From positions 67,762,342 through 67,826,341 of the forward strand of contig OZ038488.1 in assembly GCA_964036315.1 (NCBI GenBank): a stretch of 64,000 bases of DNA, in the 5' to 3' direction. Origin of the DNA: Acanthosepion esculentum (taxonomy: Eukaryota; Mollusca; Cephalopoda; Sepiida; Sepiidae). The notes beneath the pieces are model-generated. The model saw nothing but the letters and a program-made list of their open reading frames with translations. It did no database searches and was not told the origin of the DNA. Positions 1 to 11,800 of the stretch are shown piece after piece; positions within the stretch are counted from its first letter, which is position 1, and every line of letters begins with the position of its first letter. A program made the translations under genes and the position numbers.

Positions 1-92
1 TTCCTATTTATATGTATATGAATATATATATATATATTCATATATATATATATATATATTCCTATATATATGTATATGAATATATATATATA

Positions 93-123
<31 letters not shown>

Positions 124-178
124 TCCTATATATATGTATATGAATATATATATATATTCCCATGTATATGTATATGAT
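1..178. repeat. AT-rich palindromic tandem repeat
   Basis: About three copies of a 60-65-bp unit. Each opens with TTCCTA, then ATATGTATATGAATA, then a run of TA and ATTCATATA. The units are themselves largely self-complementary. No coding potential is visible. Confidence 0.85.
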
Positions 179-189
179 ATGCCATTAAA

Positions 190-960
190 CAAACAAATTT
201 CTTATAACTGGTCCATTAGTGGCCACAATCTTAACAATATAAGGTATGTAGGTGACGTGGTGTTGATAAACACAGAAAGCTACAAGAACTTCCATGGAAG
301 GTAATGAAGGAAATTGAGAAGAAAAGGATTAAACAGTATGAAGTTAGAATGTATGGTTGTTTGCAAAAGTGAAAATTGCAGATCAGAGATACCAAAACCA
401 AACAAGTGTGGAAATTTAAATATCTGGGAAGTGTTTTAACAGAGGATGGAAAGTTTGACGCTGAAATTTGAAGGCATATTGGGATAAGCAAAGATGCATT
501 CCAAAAGCTAAGCAGAGTAATAAGAAATAGAAAAAACTTTGCTTGAAACATGGAAAAGAGTACTAAACTGTTACATGTTGTCTGTCCTCCAGTGTAGCAG
601 TGAGTGCTGAATAATCTCCTCATAGATGAAGAGACTTGAAGCAACAGAAATGTGGTTCTACAGAAGGATGCTGAGGGTACCTTGGCCTCAAGCATGTGAC
701 CAACAAAAAAAGGTTTTAGAGAAAATAAAAATGAAATTTATACTTAACATCAGGAAGAGACAATTGAGGTTTCTGGGTTGCATTATGAGGAAGGAGGACT
801 TTGTAAATCTGATACTCACAGGACAAATAGAGTGTAAGAGGGATAGAGGAAAACAGCATGTAACATACTTAGTGAGCTTGAGTAATAGACACATTATAAG
901 GGATAGGAAGTTGTGAAGGGCCATGTTCGACTACATCTTGAGGAGAAACACCACATAAAC
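190..960 (+). pseudogene. LINE remnant: C-terminal part of endonuclease-reverse transcriptase
   Basis: Decayed 3' portion of a non-LTR retrotransposon of the type usually annotated as endonuclease-reverse transcriptase or craniofacial-development-protein-2-like (RTE-like; clade not certain). In order, the translation shows GHNLNNIRYVGDVVLI (near 220-270), the post-catalytic motif KFKYLGSVLTED (about 403-440), VLNCY..SVL (560-595), then RLEATEMWFYRRMLR, ILNIRKRQLRFLG and MRKEDFVNLILTGQIE (626-830). The catalytic YADD box reads YVGD at 244-255, so the first active-site aspartate is lost. Frameshifts separate the blocks. The longest open piece is 626-916. The same family recurs at least eight more times in the window. 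Certainly non-functional. Confidence 0.85.
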
Positions 961-1199
961 AAAATCCATACACCGTGACAGCAGTTGAAAAGAGTTTATC
1001 CAAACTTATAAATTTTTTACAGTGACTTCAAAATCAATTAGAGATTTAAGATGAAACCTAATATCAGTTTTCAGATTTTTCGTATAGACAGTAAAAACGA
1101 TTTAACAAGAAATACACTGGCGAAATTTTGATAGGTAGATAGATAGATAGTTTATTTAACCAGCATATCGACCTTCGTTGGGCCATTTAATGCTGAAAA
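961..1199. other. Spacer with short TAGA tract
   Basis: AT-rich sequence with no recognised gene. A short (TAGA)n run lies at about 1135-1150. The segment at 1155-1200, ending in TTAATGCTGAAAAAG, resembles 20205-20220, which suggests a further dispersed repeat. Confidence 0.5.
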
Positions 1200-2590
1200 A
1201 GTTTTTTCAAAAAAGTATAGTTGGTAATATTATTTTTTCAAAAACGTATATCTGGTAATAATATTTTTCAAAAAACGTATAGCTGGTAATATTTTTCCAA
1301 AAACGTATAGCTGGTAATAATATTTTTTCAAAAACGTAGAGCTGGTAATAATATTTTTCCAAAAACGTATAGCTGGTAATAATATTTCTCCAAAAACGTA
1401 TAGCTGGTAATAATATTTTTTCAAAAACGTAGAGCTGGCAATAATATTTTTTCAAAAACGTAGAGCTGGTAATAATATTTTTTCATTTTCATTCTGGTCT
1501 TTTGTGATCTTTATAAAAAAGCAATTATTTTGTTGATAAAATTTAATTGCTTAGCTACTCAAATAAAGTTATTTTCTACTCCAAATCAAAAACGTATAGC
1601 TGGTAATAATATTTTTTCAAAAACGTAGAGCTGGTAATAATATTTTTTCAAAAACGTAGAGCTGGTAATAATATTTTATTTTTCCAAAAACGTAGAGCTG
1701 GTAATAATATTTTTTCAAAAACGTAGAGCTGGTAATAATGTTTTTTCCAGAAACGTAGAGCTGGTAATAATGTTTTTTCAAAAACGTATAGCTGGTAATA
1801 ATATTTTTCAAAAACGTAGAGCTGGTAATAATATATTTTCATTTTCATTCTGGTCTTTTGTGATCTTTATAAAAAAAGCAATTATTTTGTTGTTAAAATT
1901 TAATTGCTTAGCTACTCAAATAAAGTTATTTTCTACTCCAAATCAAAAACGTATAGCTGGTAATAATATTTTTTCAAAAACGTAGAGCTGGTAATAATAT
2001 TTTATTTTTCCAAAAACGTAGAGCTGGTAATAATATTTTTCCAAAAACGTATAGCTGGTAATAATATTTTTCCCAAAACGTATAGCTGGCAATAATATTT
2101 TTCAAAAACGTAGAGCTGGTAATAATATTTTTCCAAAAACGTAGAGCTGGTAATAATATTTTTCCAAAAACGTAGAGCTGGTAATAATATTTTTTCATTT
2201 TCATTCTGGTCTTTTGTGTTCTTTATAGAAAAGCAATTATTTTGTTGATAAAATTTAATTGCTTAGCTACTCAAATAAAGTTATTTTCTCCTCCAAATCA
2301 AAAACGTATAGCTGGTAATAATATTTTTTAAAAAACGTAGAGCTGGTAATAATATTTTATTTTTCCAAAAACGTAGAGCTGGTAATAATATTTTTCCAAA
2401 AACGTATAGCTGGCAATAATATTTTTCAAAAACGTAGAGCTGGTAATAATATTTTTCCAAAAACGTAGAGCTGGTAATAATATTTTTTCATTTTCATTCT
2501 GGTCTTTTGTGATCTTTATAAAAAAGCAATTATTTTGATGATAAAATTTAATTGCTTAGCTACTCAAATAAAGTTATTTTCTACTCCAAA
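1200..2590. repeat. 30-31-bp minisatellite with higher-order structure
   Basis: Tandem copies of a unit reading AAAAACGTATAGCTGGTAAT followed by AATATTTTTTC, with TATAGC/TAGAGC variants. Four copies of an unrelated block of about 105 bp interrupt the array at about 1484-1588, 1836-1948, 2197-2303 and 2486-2590. Each block begins ATTTTCATTCTGGTCTTTTG and ends near AATAAAGTTATTTTCT. The array is therefore organised in composite units of roughly 290-360 bp. Reverse-strand open frames here encode only a low-complexity YYYQLYVFEK-type repeat and are not taken as genes. Confidence 0.93.
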
Positions 2591-2719
2591 TGTGGTAACC
2601 ATCATCAGCATTTAGATCACAGCCTGGGAGTAGAAGTAGGTTGGTTGGTTGTTTGGGATTCCACGGCACATCAACCACTATGGGCCATTCGATGCCAGAT
2701 CCAGCACTCACCAGACACA
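2591..2719. other. Non-repetitive spacer between two related minisatellites
   Basis: About 130 bp of mixed-composition sequence separating the diverged 31-bp arrays on either side. It includes GGTTGGTTGGTTGTTTGGGA. No gene recognised. Confidence 0.6.
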
Positions 2720-2945
2720 TCAAAAACGTATAGCTGGCAACATCATTGATTCAAAAACGTATAGCTGGCAACATCATTGATTCAAAAACGTATAGCTGGC
2801 AACATCATTGTTTCAAAAAACGTATAGCTTGCAACATCATTGTTTCAAAAAACGTATAGCTTGCAACATCATTGTTTCAAAAAACTTATATTTGGCAACA
2901 TCATTGTTTCAAAAACGCATAGTTAGCAACACCACCGCTTCAAAT
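2720..2945. repeat. 31-bp minisatellite, second subfamily
   Basis: Seven tandem copies beginning CAAAAACGTATAGCTGGCAA and ending CATCATTGATT. The first starts are at 2721, 2752, 2783 and 2814 (31-bp spacing), then 32 bp after one inserted A. The unit shares its first 18 bases with the array at 1200-2590, so the two derive from one ancestor. The rightmost copies are progressively degraded. Confidence 0.93.
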
Positions 2946-3195
2946 ATGCGGATGTAGTTTGTTGTCATACCCAGGACGCAGATGTAGTTTGTTGTCATAC
3001 CCAGGACGCAGATGTAGTTTGTCGTCATACCCAGGACGCAGATGTAGTTTGTCGTCATACCCAGGACGCAGATGTAGTTTGTCGTCATACCCAGGACGCG
3101 GATGTAGTTGTCGTCATACCCAAGACGCGGATGTAGTTTGTCGTCATACCCAGAACGCGGATGTAGTTTGTCGTCATACCCAGGACGTGGGAAAG
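2946..3195 (+). repeat. 30-bp minisatellite (SYPGRRCSL frame)
   Basis: Eight to nine copies of a 30-bp unit, GATGTAGTTTGTCGTCATAC plus CCAGGACGCG. It is markedly richer in GC than its surroundings. Because 30 is a multiple of three, the + strand stays open from 2959 to 3375 and would encode repeats of SYPGRRCSLS. A degenerate last copy lies at about 3321-3352. Two other frames are also open over part of the array, and no splice or promoter context is visible, so I treat this as a minisatellite rather than a protein gene. Confidence 0.9.
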
Positions 3196-3584
3196 ACCTG
3201 GAAGTTCACTATTTGCCCCAACAGGTGCTACCACCCCGGGTCTGGGTGGACCTGGGAACACCAACAATTAAGAGGTGGTTCCACGCTTCCTCAAAACTTC
3301 CTGATCAGAGGCCTTGCTGTTGGATGCAGTTTAACGTCGTACCCAGGACGGCGAAATTTTGAAGAATTTAAATAAAAGTATGAACAAAAAAAGGGATCTT
3401 TTCCAAAACACACTTAATCTAAGTCTGACCAGAATTTCTACTTAAAGAATACAGTTTTAGTTAAAGGAGAAAGAAATTAAGGTTAAAATATATAGGAAGT
3501 GCTCTAATTTCTGAACCTTCCATGGTAAATTTACATGCTGGATTATATAGTGTACCACCTTTCTTAACTAAACTACTGCTATTA
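3196..3584. other. Unassigned sequence after minisatellite
   Basis: A moderately GC-rich stretch at 3190-3320 contains CCCCGGGTCTGGGTGGACCT. It is followed by AT-rich DNA. No recognised gene. Confidence 0.5.
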
Positions 3585-4215
3585 TTCTTCTATGTACTGT
3601 TCATTCAGGATGTGGATGATCATGACTCTCCACAATTTTCTATTTCTCATGGCCCTTAGCAGCATTTTTCCTTTTGCCAAATTTTTCTTCCCCCACCTTC
3701 AATCATTCATTCACACAAACTTGTCAGGTAGGTGGCCTGCTACCTTCTTGTATCTCTCTTGCCCTCAGTATGCCCTATGATAATTTTCCAAGCCTCCTTT
3801 CTCATTATGTATCCAAGTAATATCAGCTCTCTCCCTCTCTGGTTCTGAGTATAAGTGTTCTTTTTGCTAGCATTTTCTTTAAGACTTACTTGTTGGTTAT
3901 TTGCTCTGTCCATGGAATTCTCAGTATCCTTCTGTAGAACCACATTTCTGATGTCTCCAGTTTTCTCTTCATCTGTTGGGAGATTATCCCTCATTCACTG
4001 TTATATGAAAGGATGGATATCACATTGTAATCCAGCACTCTTTTCTTGGTTTCTAATGAAATTCTCCTGTTTCTTAGTACTTTGCTTAGCTTTTGGAATT
4101 CATCTTTCACTAATCCGATGCGCATTTGAATTTTGGTGTTGCATTTTCCATTCCAAAAATAGGAGCTCTAAGATACCCAAATATCTAAATTTAAAGTTAT
4201 GTTTCTGTCACATAG
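3585..4215 (-). pseudogene. LINE remnant (endonuclease-reverse transcriptase C-terminus)
   Basis: Reverse-strand copy of the same LINE family as 190-960. The reverse complement shows the conserved order of post-RT blocks in broken frames: YLGILELLF-like sequence, the GDIRNVVLQKDTE region (equivalent to TEMWFYRRMLR), then LLGYIMRKEAW and GHTEGKRD (3740-3994). The end near 3600 matches the family's RKLWRAMIM tail. There are many stops and frameshifts, and no catalytic box remains in this fragment. Confidence 0.8.
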
Positions 4216-4829
4216 GAAGAAAATGAATAACTACCGACAACAAGGTCCAAGCGTGACACTCTGGATTTATGAATATATGATTTCCACCAGGTGTATAAAT
4301 AGTGGTGTCAGGCTACTGACTGTAGTGATTATTGAGTGGAACTATCCAGTCGAATTAGTGTGAATTATGGTGCGTCGATGATTTGGGTTTTGATTTAGAA
4401 TTTACCAGACATTAAGCTGAGCCGTACTGCCAAGTTATTCACTGAAATGTTTAACTATCTTTGGTCGACTTTTACTTCTTTGTTCTTAAGTATTTATTTG
4501 TGGTTGTAATTAAATACTGTTTTATTTATCCATTGAAGTCTTGAGTTATACTTAATCATTAACGGCCACTGTATGTCACAAAAGGCATTTCTCTTGATTT
4601 ATACTTATAAATGGTATTTGTTGTACTTCATTCCCTCCCTATACATATATAAAATTCTATCTATAAAAATAATAAAGGATGCTAGTCCCAAGTCATCATA
4701 ACTTACTGTTTAAGCATATCAGCCTTGTTTAACTAAATGATCATATCAGATTATGTGCTCTCTCCTAGGGACCATAATGGAGGTCTGCTTCACCTTTTCT
4801 AAATTGCCATGTCCCTTCAGGTTCAGACA
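4216..4829. other. Unassigned AT-rich spacer
   Basis: About 600 bp with no recognised repeat family or coding signal. A region near 4240-4380 has balanced composition, but I could not match it to a family. Confidence 0.5.
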
Positions 4830-5315
4830 CCCTCCCGCTAGACACTGAGGTGAATAGATCAAACGCTCTGTCACCATGTTTGCCAGGCTGACATCAAGAG
4901 TTTGGGCGAACAAAAAGCTTAATATGAACACCAAAATTGCAGTCTATAGGGCATGTGTCATCAGCATGCTGCTCGGTGGAAGCAAAACTTGGGACCTCTA
5001 CTCCAGACAGAGCCTCAATTGGTCTTACTGGGTCAACAATGCCATACTTCTCACCTGTTACCATTTACCCACCCTATCTGCTTTTCTCCAACAGCACTGA
5101 CTTGGACATGTATGTTGGTGGGATGATTCCGAATATTCTTCTGTATGGGGAACTGACCACTGGCAAGAGGGTATGTGGGTGACCTCATCATTCACTTCAA
5201 GGACATCTGCATAAAGGAATATGAGGTTGATGGACATTGAGAGGTGGGAAGATGTCACCAACAATCGTTGACACTGGAGATATAGTTTACACTGAGGGTT
5301 GGAGTGATGAGTATA
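4830..5315 (+). pseudogene. LINE remnant, second endonuclease-RT subfamily
   Basis: Degenerate C-terminal region of a LINE protein. The translation gives LDTEVNRS, then MFARLTSRVWANKKLNMNTK and IAVYRACVISMLLGGS (4876-4985), then a frame change to LGHVCWWDD (about 5100-5128) and ILYGELTTGKRVCG (5140-5180), then FKDICIKEYE near 5200. In this family these blocks normally read VWDNKKL..T..AVYRACVLS.LLYGSE, LRWLGHV.RM and LYGEL..G.R..GRP..RFKD. Premature stops and frame changes show it is dead. It differs from the subfamily at 190-960. Confidence 0.8.
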
Positions 5316-5589
5316 CTCAAACACGTGTAACCTCTAAATGTTTATAGCGATAAGAAATATTGCTTGAAAATAATACACACTGTACATTCACTCGTTTCTC
5401 TTACCCTCTACCCTTTCATTGACCCTGCTCTTTTCTCTCACTGTTCCTTACCCACTTCTCCGCAAATACTGATCTTTGAAAATATAGTTTTTTTACATGC
5501 ACATTTATAATTACACACTTCCTTTGATATCTCCAACTGGTCTCTCATAATTCACCCACTTCACCCCTTTCACTTAATAAATACCCCAC
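5316..5589. other. Unassigned spacer
   Basis: Pyrimidine-rich, AT-rich sequence with no recognised coding or repeat signal. Confidence 0.4.
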
Positions 5590-5760
5590 TTCCAATGGTT
5601 GTGGAGTGGATTTATTTATATTTATAGTTGGTTTATTATATAAATATTTATTATATAATCATTGGGAAAGGTATGAATTCACATCTTCTCCCACCACCCC
5701 CATCAGCTTACGTTACTTAGTAAAGTGTATCCGTAAACAATATTATTTAAAAAAAATACC
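5590..5760 (+). repeat. Partial tRNA-derived SINE (left flank of the satellite)
   Basis: Contains ATTGGGAAAGGTATGAATTC, then CACATCTTCTCCCACC and AAAGTGTATCCGTAAACAAT. These match the body of the SINE family seen more completely at 44195, 48860 and 62400. A matching fragment in the same orientation lies just beyond the right end of the satellite (19595-19720). Confidence 0.65.
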
Positions 5761-5840
5761 CATTTCTCATAACTTTTTTCTCCTCCCATCCTGGCCTGTT
5801 GTCAGAAATGAAGTTAAATTTATATATATATTTTCCCACC

Positions 5841-8800
5841 GCATTCATATTAATTCATAGAATCATTCACTTTATGAATCTCCCTTCCAGTGGTTATATT
5901 CTTATTCATATAAATTCGTAGAATCATTCACTTTATGAATCTCCCTTCCAGTGGTTATATTCTTATTCATATTAATTGATAGAATCATTCACTTTATGAA
6001 TCTCCCTTCCAGTGGTTATATTCTTATTCATATTAATTGATAGAATCATTCACTTTATGAATCTCCCTTCCAGTGGTTATATTCTTATTCATATTAATTG
6101 ATAGAATTATTCACTTTATGAATCTCCCTTCCAGTGGTTATATTCTTATTCATATTAATTGATAGAATCATTCACTTTATGAATCTCCCTTCCAGTGGTT
6201 ATATTCTTATTCATATTAATTGATAGAATCATTCACTTTATGAATCTCCCTTCCAGTGGTTATATCCTTATTCATATAAATTCATAGAATCATTCACTTT
6301 ATGAATCTCCCTTCCAGTGGTTATATTCTTATTCATATAAATTCGTAGAATCATTCACTTTATGAATCTCCCTTCCAGTGGTTATATTCTTATTCATATT
6401 AATTGATAGAATCATTCACTTTATGAATCTCCCTTCCAGTGGTTATATCCTTATTCATATAAATTCATAGAATCATTCACTTTATGAATCTCCCTTCCAG
6501 TGGTTATATTCTTATTCATATAAATTCATAGAATCATTCACTTTATGAATCTCTCTTCCAGTGGTTATATTCTTATTCATATAAATTCATAGAATCATTC
6601 ACTTTATGAATCTCCCTTCCAGTGGTTATATCCTTATTCATATAAATTCATAGAATCATTCACTTTATGAATCTCCCTTCCAGTGGTTATATTCTTATTC
6701 ATATTAATTGATAGAATCATTCACTTTATGAATCTCCCTTCCAGTGGTTATATTCTTATTCATATTAATTCATAGAATCATTCACTTTATGAATCTCCCT
6801 TCCAGTGGTTATATCCATATTCATATAAATTCATAGAATCATTCACTTTATGAATCTCCCTTCCAGTGGTTATATTCTTATTCATATAAATTCATAGAAT
6901 CATTCACTTTATGAATCTCCCTTCCAGTGGTTATATTCTTATTCATATTAATTGATAGAATCATTCACTTTATGAATCTCCCTTCCAGTGATTATATTCT
7001 TATTCATATTAATGCATAGAATCATTCACTTTATGAATCTCCCTTCCAGTGGTTATATTCTTATTCATATTAATTGATAGAATCATTCACTTTATGAATC
7101 TCCCTTCCAGTGGTTATATTCTTATTCATATTAATTCATAGAATCATTCACTTTATGAATCTCCCTTCCAGTGGTTATATCCTTATTCATATAAATTCGT
7201 AGAATCATTCACTTTATGAATCTCCCTTCCAGTGGTTATATCCATATTCATATAAATTCATAGAATCATTCACTTTATGAATCTCCCTTCCAGTGGTTAT
7301 ATTCTTATTCATATAAATTCATAGAATCATTCACTTTATGAATCTCTCTTCCAGTGGTTATATTCTTATTCATATTAATTGATAGAATCATTCACTTTAT
7401 GAATCTCCCTTCCAGTGGTTATATCCTTATTCATATAAATTCATAGAATCATTCACTTTATGAATCTCTCTTCCAGTGGTTATATTCTTATTCATATTAA
7501 TTGATAGAATCATTCACTTTATGAATCTCCCTTCCAGTGGTTATATTCTTATTCATATTAATTGATAGAATCATTCACTTTATGAATCTCCCTTCCAGTG
7601 GTTATATCCTTATTCATATAAATTCATAGAATCATTCACTTTATGAATCTCCCTTCCAGTGGTTATATCCATATTCATATAAATTCATAGAATCATTCAC
7701 TTTATGAATCTCCCTTCCAGTGGTTATATTCTTATTCATATTAATTGATAGAATCATTCACTTTATGAATCTCCCTTCCAGTGGTTATATTCTTATTCAT
7801 ATTAATTGATAGAATCATTCACTTTATGAATCTCCCTTCCAGTGGTTATATCCATATTCATATAAATTCATAGAATCATTCACTTTATGAATCTCCCTTC
7901 CAGTGGTTATATTCTTATTCATATTAATTGATAGAATCATTCACTTTATGAATCTCCCTTCCAGTGGTTATATCCTTATTCATATAAATTCATAGAATCA
8001 TTCACTTTATGAATCTCCCTTCCAGTGGTTATATTCTTATTCATATAAATTCATAGAATCATTCACTTTATGAATCTCTCTTCCAGTGGTTATATTCTTA
8101 TTCATATAAATTCATAGAATCATTCACTTTATGAATCTCCCTTCCAGTGGTTATATCCTTATTCATATAAATTCATAGAATCATTCACTTTATGAATCTC
8201 CCTTCCAGTGGTTATATTCTTATTCATATTAATTGATAGAATCATTCACTTTATGAATCTCCCTTCCAGTGGTTATATTCTTATTCATATTAATTCATAG
8301 AATCATTCACTTTATGAATCTCCCTTCCAGTGGTTATATCCATATTCATATAAATTCATAGAATCATTCACTTTATGAATCTCCCTTGCAGTGGTTATAT
8401 TCTTATTCATATAAATTCATAGAATCATTCACTTTATGAATCTCCCTTCCAGTGGTTATATTCTTATTCATATTAATTGATAGAATCATTCACTTTATGA
8501 ATCTCCCTTCCAGTGATTATATTCTTATTCATATTAATGCATAGAATCATTCACTTTATGAATCTCCCTTCCAGTGGTTATATTCTTATTCATATTAATT
8601 GATAGAATCATTCACTTTATGAATCTCCCTTCCAGTGGTTATATTCTTATTCATATTAATTCATAGAATCATTCACTTTATGAATCTCCCTTCCAGTGGT
8701 TATATCCATATTCATATAAATTCATAGAATCATTCACTTTATGAATCTCTCTTCCAGTGGTTATATTCTTATTCATATTAATTGATAGAATCATTCACTT

Positions 8801-11800
8801 TATGAATCTCCCTTCCAGTGGTTATATTCTTATTCATATTAATTGATAGAATCATTCACTTTATGAATCTCCCTTCCAGTGGTTATATCCTTATTCATAT
8901 AAATTCATAGAATCATTCACTTTATGAATCTCCCTTCCAGTGGTTATATCCATATTCATATAAATTCATAGAATCATTCACTTTATGAATCTCCCTTCCA
9001 GTGGTTATATTCTTATTCATATTAATTGATAGAATCATTCACTTTATGAATCTCCCTTCCAGTGGTTATATTCTTATTCATATTAATTGATAGAATCATT
9101 CACTTTATGAATCTCCCTTCCAGTGGTTATATCCATATTCATATAAATTCATAGAATCATTCACTTTATGAATCTCCCTTCCAGTGGTTATATTCCTATT
9201 CATATTAATTGATAGAATCATTCACTTTATGAATCTCCCTTCCAGTGGTTATATCCTTATTCATATAAATTCATAGAATCATTCACTTTATGAATCTCCC
9301 TTCCAGTGGTTATATTCTTATTCATATAAATTCATAGAATCATTCACTTTATGAATCTCTCTTCCAGTGGTTATATTCTTATTCATATAAATTCATAGAA
9401 TCATTCACTTTATGAATCTCCCTTCCAGTGGTTATATCCTTATTCATATAAATTCATAGAATCATTCACTTTATGAATCTCCCTTCCAGTGGTTATATTC
9501 TTATTCATATTAATTGATAGAATCATTCACTTTATGAATCTCCCTTCCAGTGGTTATATTCTTATTCATATTAATTCATAGAATCATTCACTTTATGAAT
9601 CTCCCTTCCAGTGGTTATATCCATATTCATATAAATTCATAGAATCATTCACTTTATGAATCTCCCTTCCAGTGGTTATATTCTTATTCATATAAATTCA
9701 TAGAATCATTCACTTTATGAATCTCCCTTCCAGTGGTTATATTCTTATTCATATTAATTGATAGAATCATTCACTTTATGAATCTCCCTTCCAGTGGTTA
9801 TATTCTTATTCATATTAATTCATAGAATCATTCACTTTATGAATCTCCCTTCCAGTGGTTATATTCTTATTCATATTAATTCATAGAATCATTCACTTTA
9901 TGAATCTCCCTTCCAGTGGTTATATCCATATTCATATAAATTCATAGAATCATTCACTTTATGAATCTCTCTTCCAGTGGTTATATTCTTATTCATATTA
10001 ATTGATAGAATCATTCACTTATGAATCTCCCTTCCAGTGGTTATATTCTTATTCATATTAATTGATAGTATCATTCACTTTATGAATCTCCCTTCCAGTG
10101 GTTATATCCTTATTCATATAAATTCATAGAATCATTCACTTTATGAATCTCCCTTCCAGTGGTTATATCCATATTCATATAAATTCATAGAATCATTCAC
10201 TTTATGAATCTCCCTTCCAGTGGTTATATTCTTATTCATATTAATTGATAGAATCATTCACTTTATGAATCTCCCTTCCAGTGGTTATATTCTTATTCAT
10301 ATTAATTCATAGAATCATTCACTTTATGAATCTCCCTTCCAGTGGTTATATCCATATTCATATAAATTCATAGAATCATTCACTTTATGAATCTCCCTTC
10401 CAGTGGTTATATTCTTATTCATATAAATTCATAGAATCATTCACTTTATGAATCTCCCTTCCAGTGGTTATATCCTTATTCATATAAATTCATAGAATCA
10501 TTCACTTTATGAATCTCCCTTCCAGTGGTTATATTCTTAATCATATTAATTGATAGAATCATTCACTTTATGAATCTCCCTTCCAGTGGTTATATTCTTA
10601 TTCATATTAATTCATAGAATCATTCACTTTATGAATCTCCCTTCCAGTGGTTATATCCATATTCATATAAATTCATAGAATCATTCACTTTATGAATTTC
10701 TCTTCCAGTGGTTATATTCTTATTCATATTAATTGATAGAATCATTCACTTTATGAATCTCCCTTCCAGTGGTTATATTCTTATTCATATTAATTGATAG
10801 AATCATTCACTTTATGAATCTCCCTTCCAGTGGTTATATTCTTATTCATATTAATTGATAGAATCATTCACTTTATGAATCTCCCTTCCAGTGGTTATAT
10901 TCTTATTCATATTAATTGATAGAATCATTCACTTTATGAATCTCCCTTCCAGTGGTTATATTCTTAATCATATTAATTGATAGAATCATTCACTTTATGA
11001 ATCTCCCTTCCAGTGGTTAAATTCTTATTCATATAAATTCATAGAATCATTCACGTTATGAATCTCCCTTCCAGTGGTTATATTCTTATTCATATAAATT
11101 CATAGAATCATTCACTTTATGAATCTCCCTTCCAGTGGTTATATTCTTATTCATATAAATTCGTAGAATCATTCACTTTATGAATCTCCCTTCCAGTGGT
11201 TATATTCTTATTCATATTAATTGATAGAATCATTCACTTTATGAATCTCCCTTCCAGTGGTTATATTCTTATTCATATAAATTCATAGAATCATTCACTT
11301 TATGAATCTCCCTTCCAGTGGTTATATTCTTATTCATATAAATTCGTAGAATCATTCACTTTATGAATCTCCCTTCCAGTGGTTATATTCTTATTCATAT
11401 TAATTGATAGAATCATTCACTTTATGAATCTCCCTTCCAGTGGTTATATTCTTATTCATATAAATTCATAGAATCATTCACTTTATGAATCTCCCTTCCA
11501 GTGGTTATATTCTTATTCATATTAATTCATAGAATCATTCACTTTATGAATCTCCCTTCCAGTGGTTATATCCTTATTCATATAAATTCATAGAATCATT
11601 CACTTTATGAATCTCCCTTCCAGTGGTTATATTCTTATTCATATTAATTGATAGAATCATTCACTTTATGAATCTCCCTTCCAGTGGTTATATTCTTATT
11701 CATATTAATTGATAGAATCATTCACTTTATGAATCTCCCTTCCAGTGGTTACATCCTTATTCATATAAATTCATAGAATCATTCACTTTATGAATCTCCC

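Noticed and set aside
1207..2204. Reverse-strand open frames of 64-82 codons
   Set aside because: They are translations of the 30-31-bp minisatellite (YYYQLYVFEK repeats) and occur in more than one frame.
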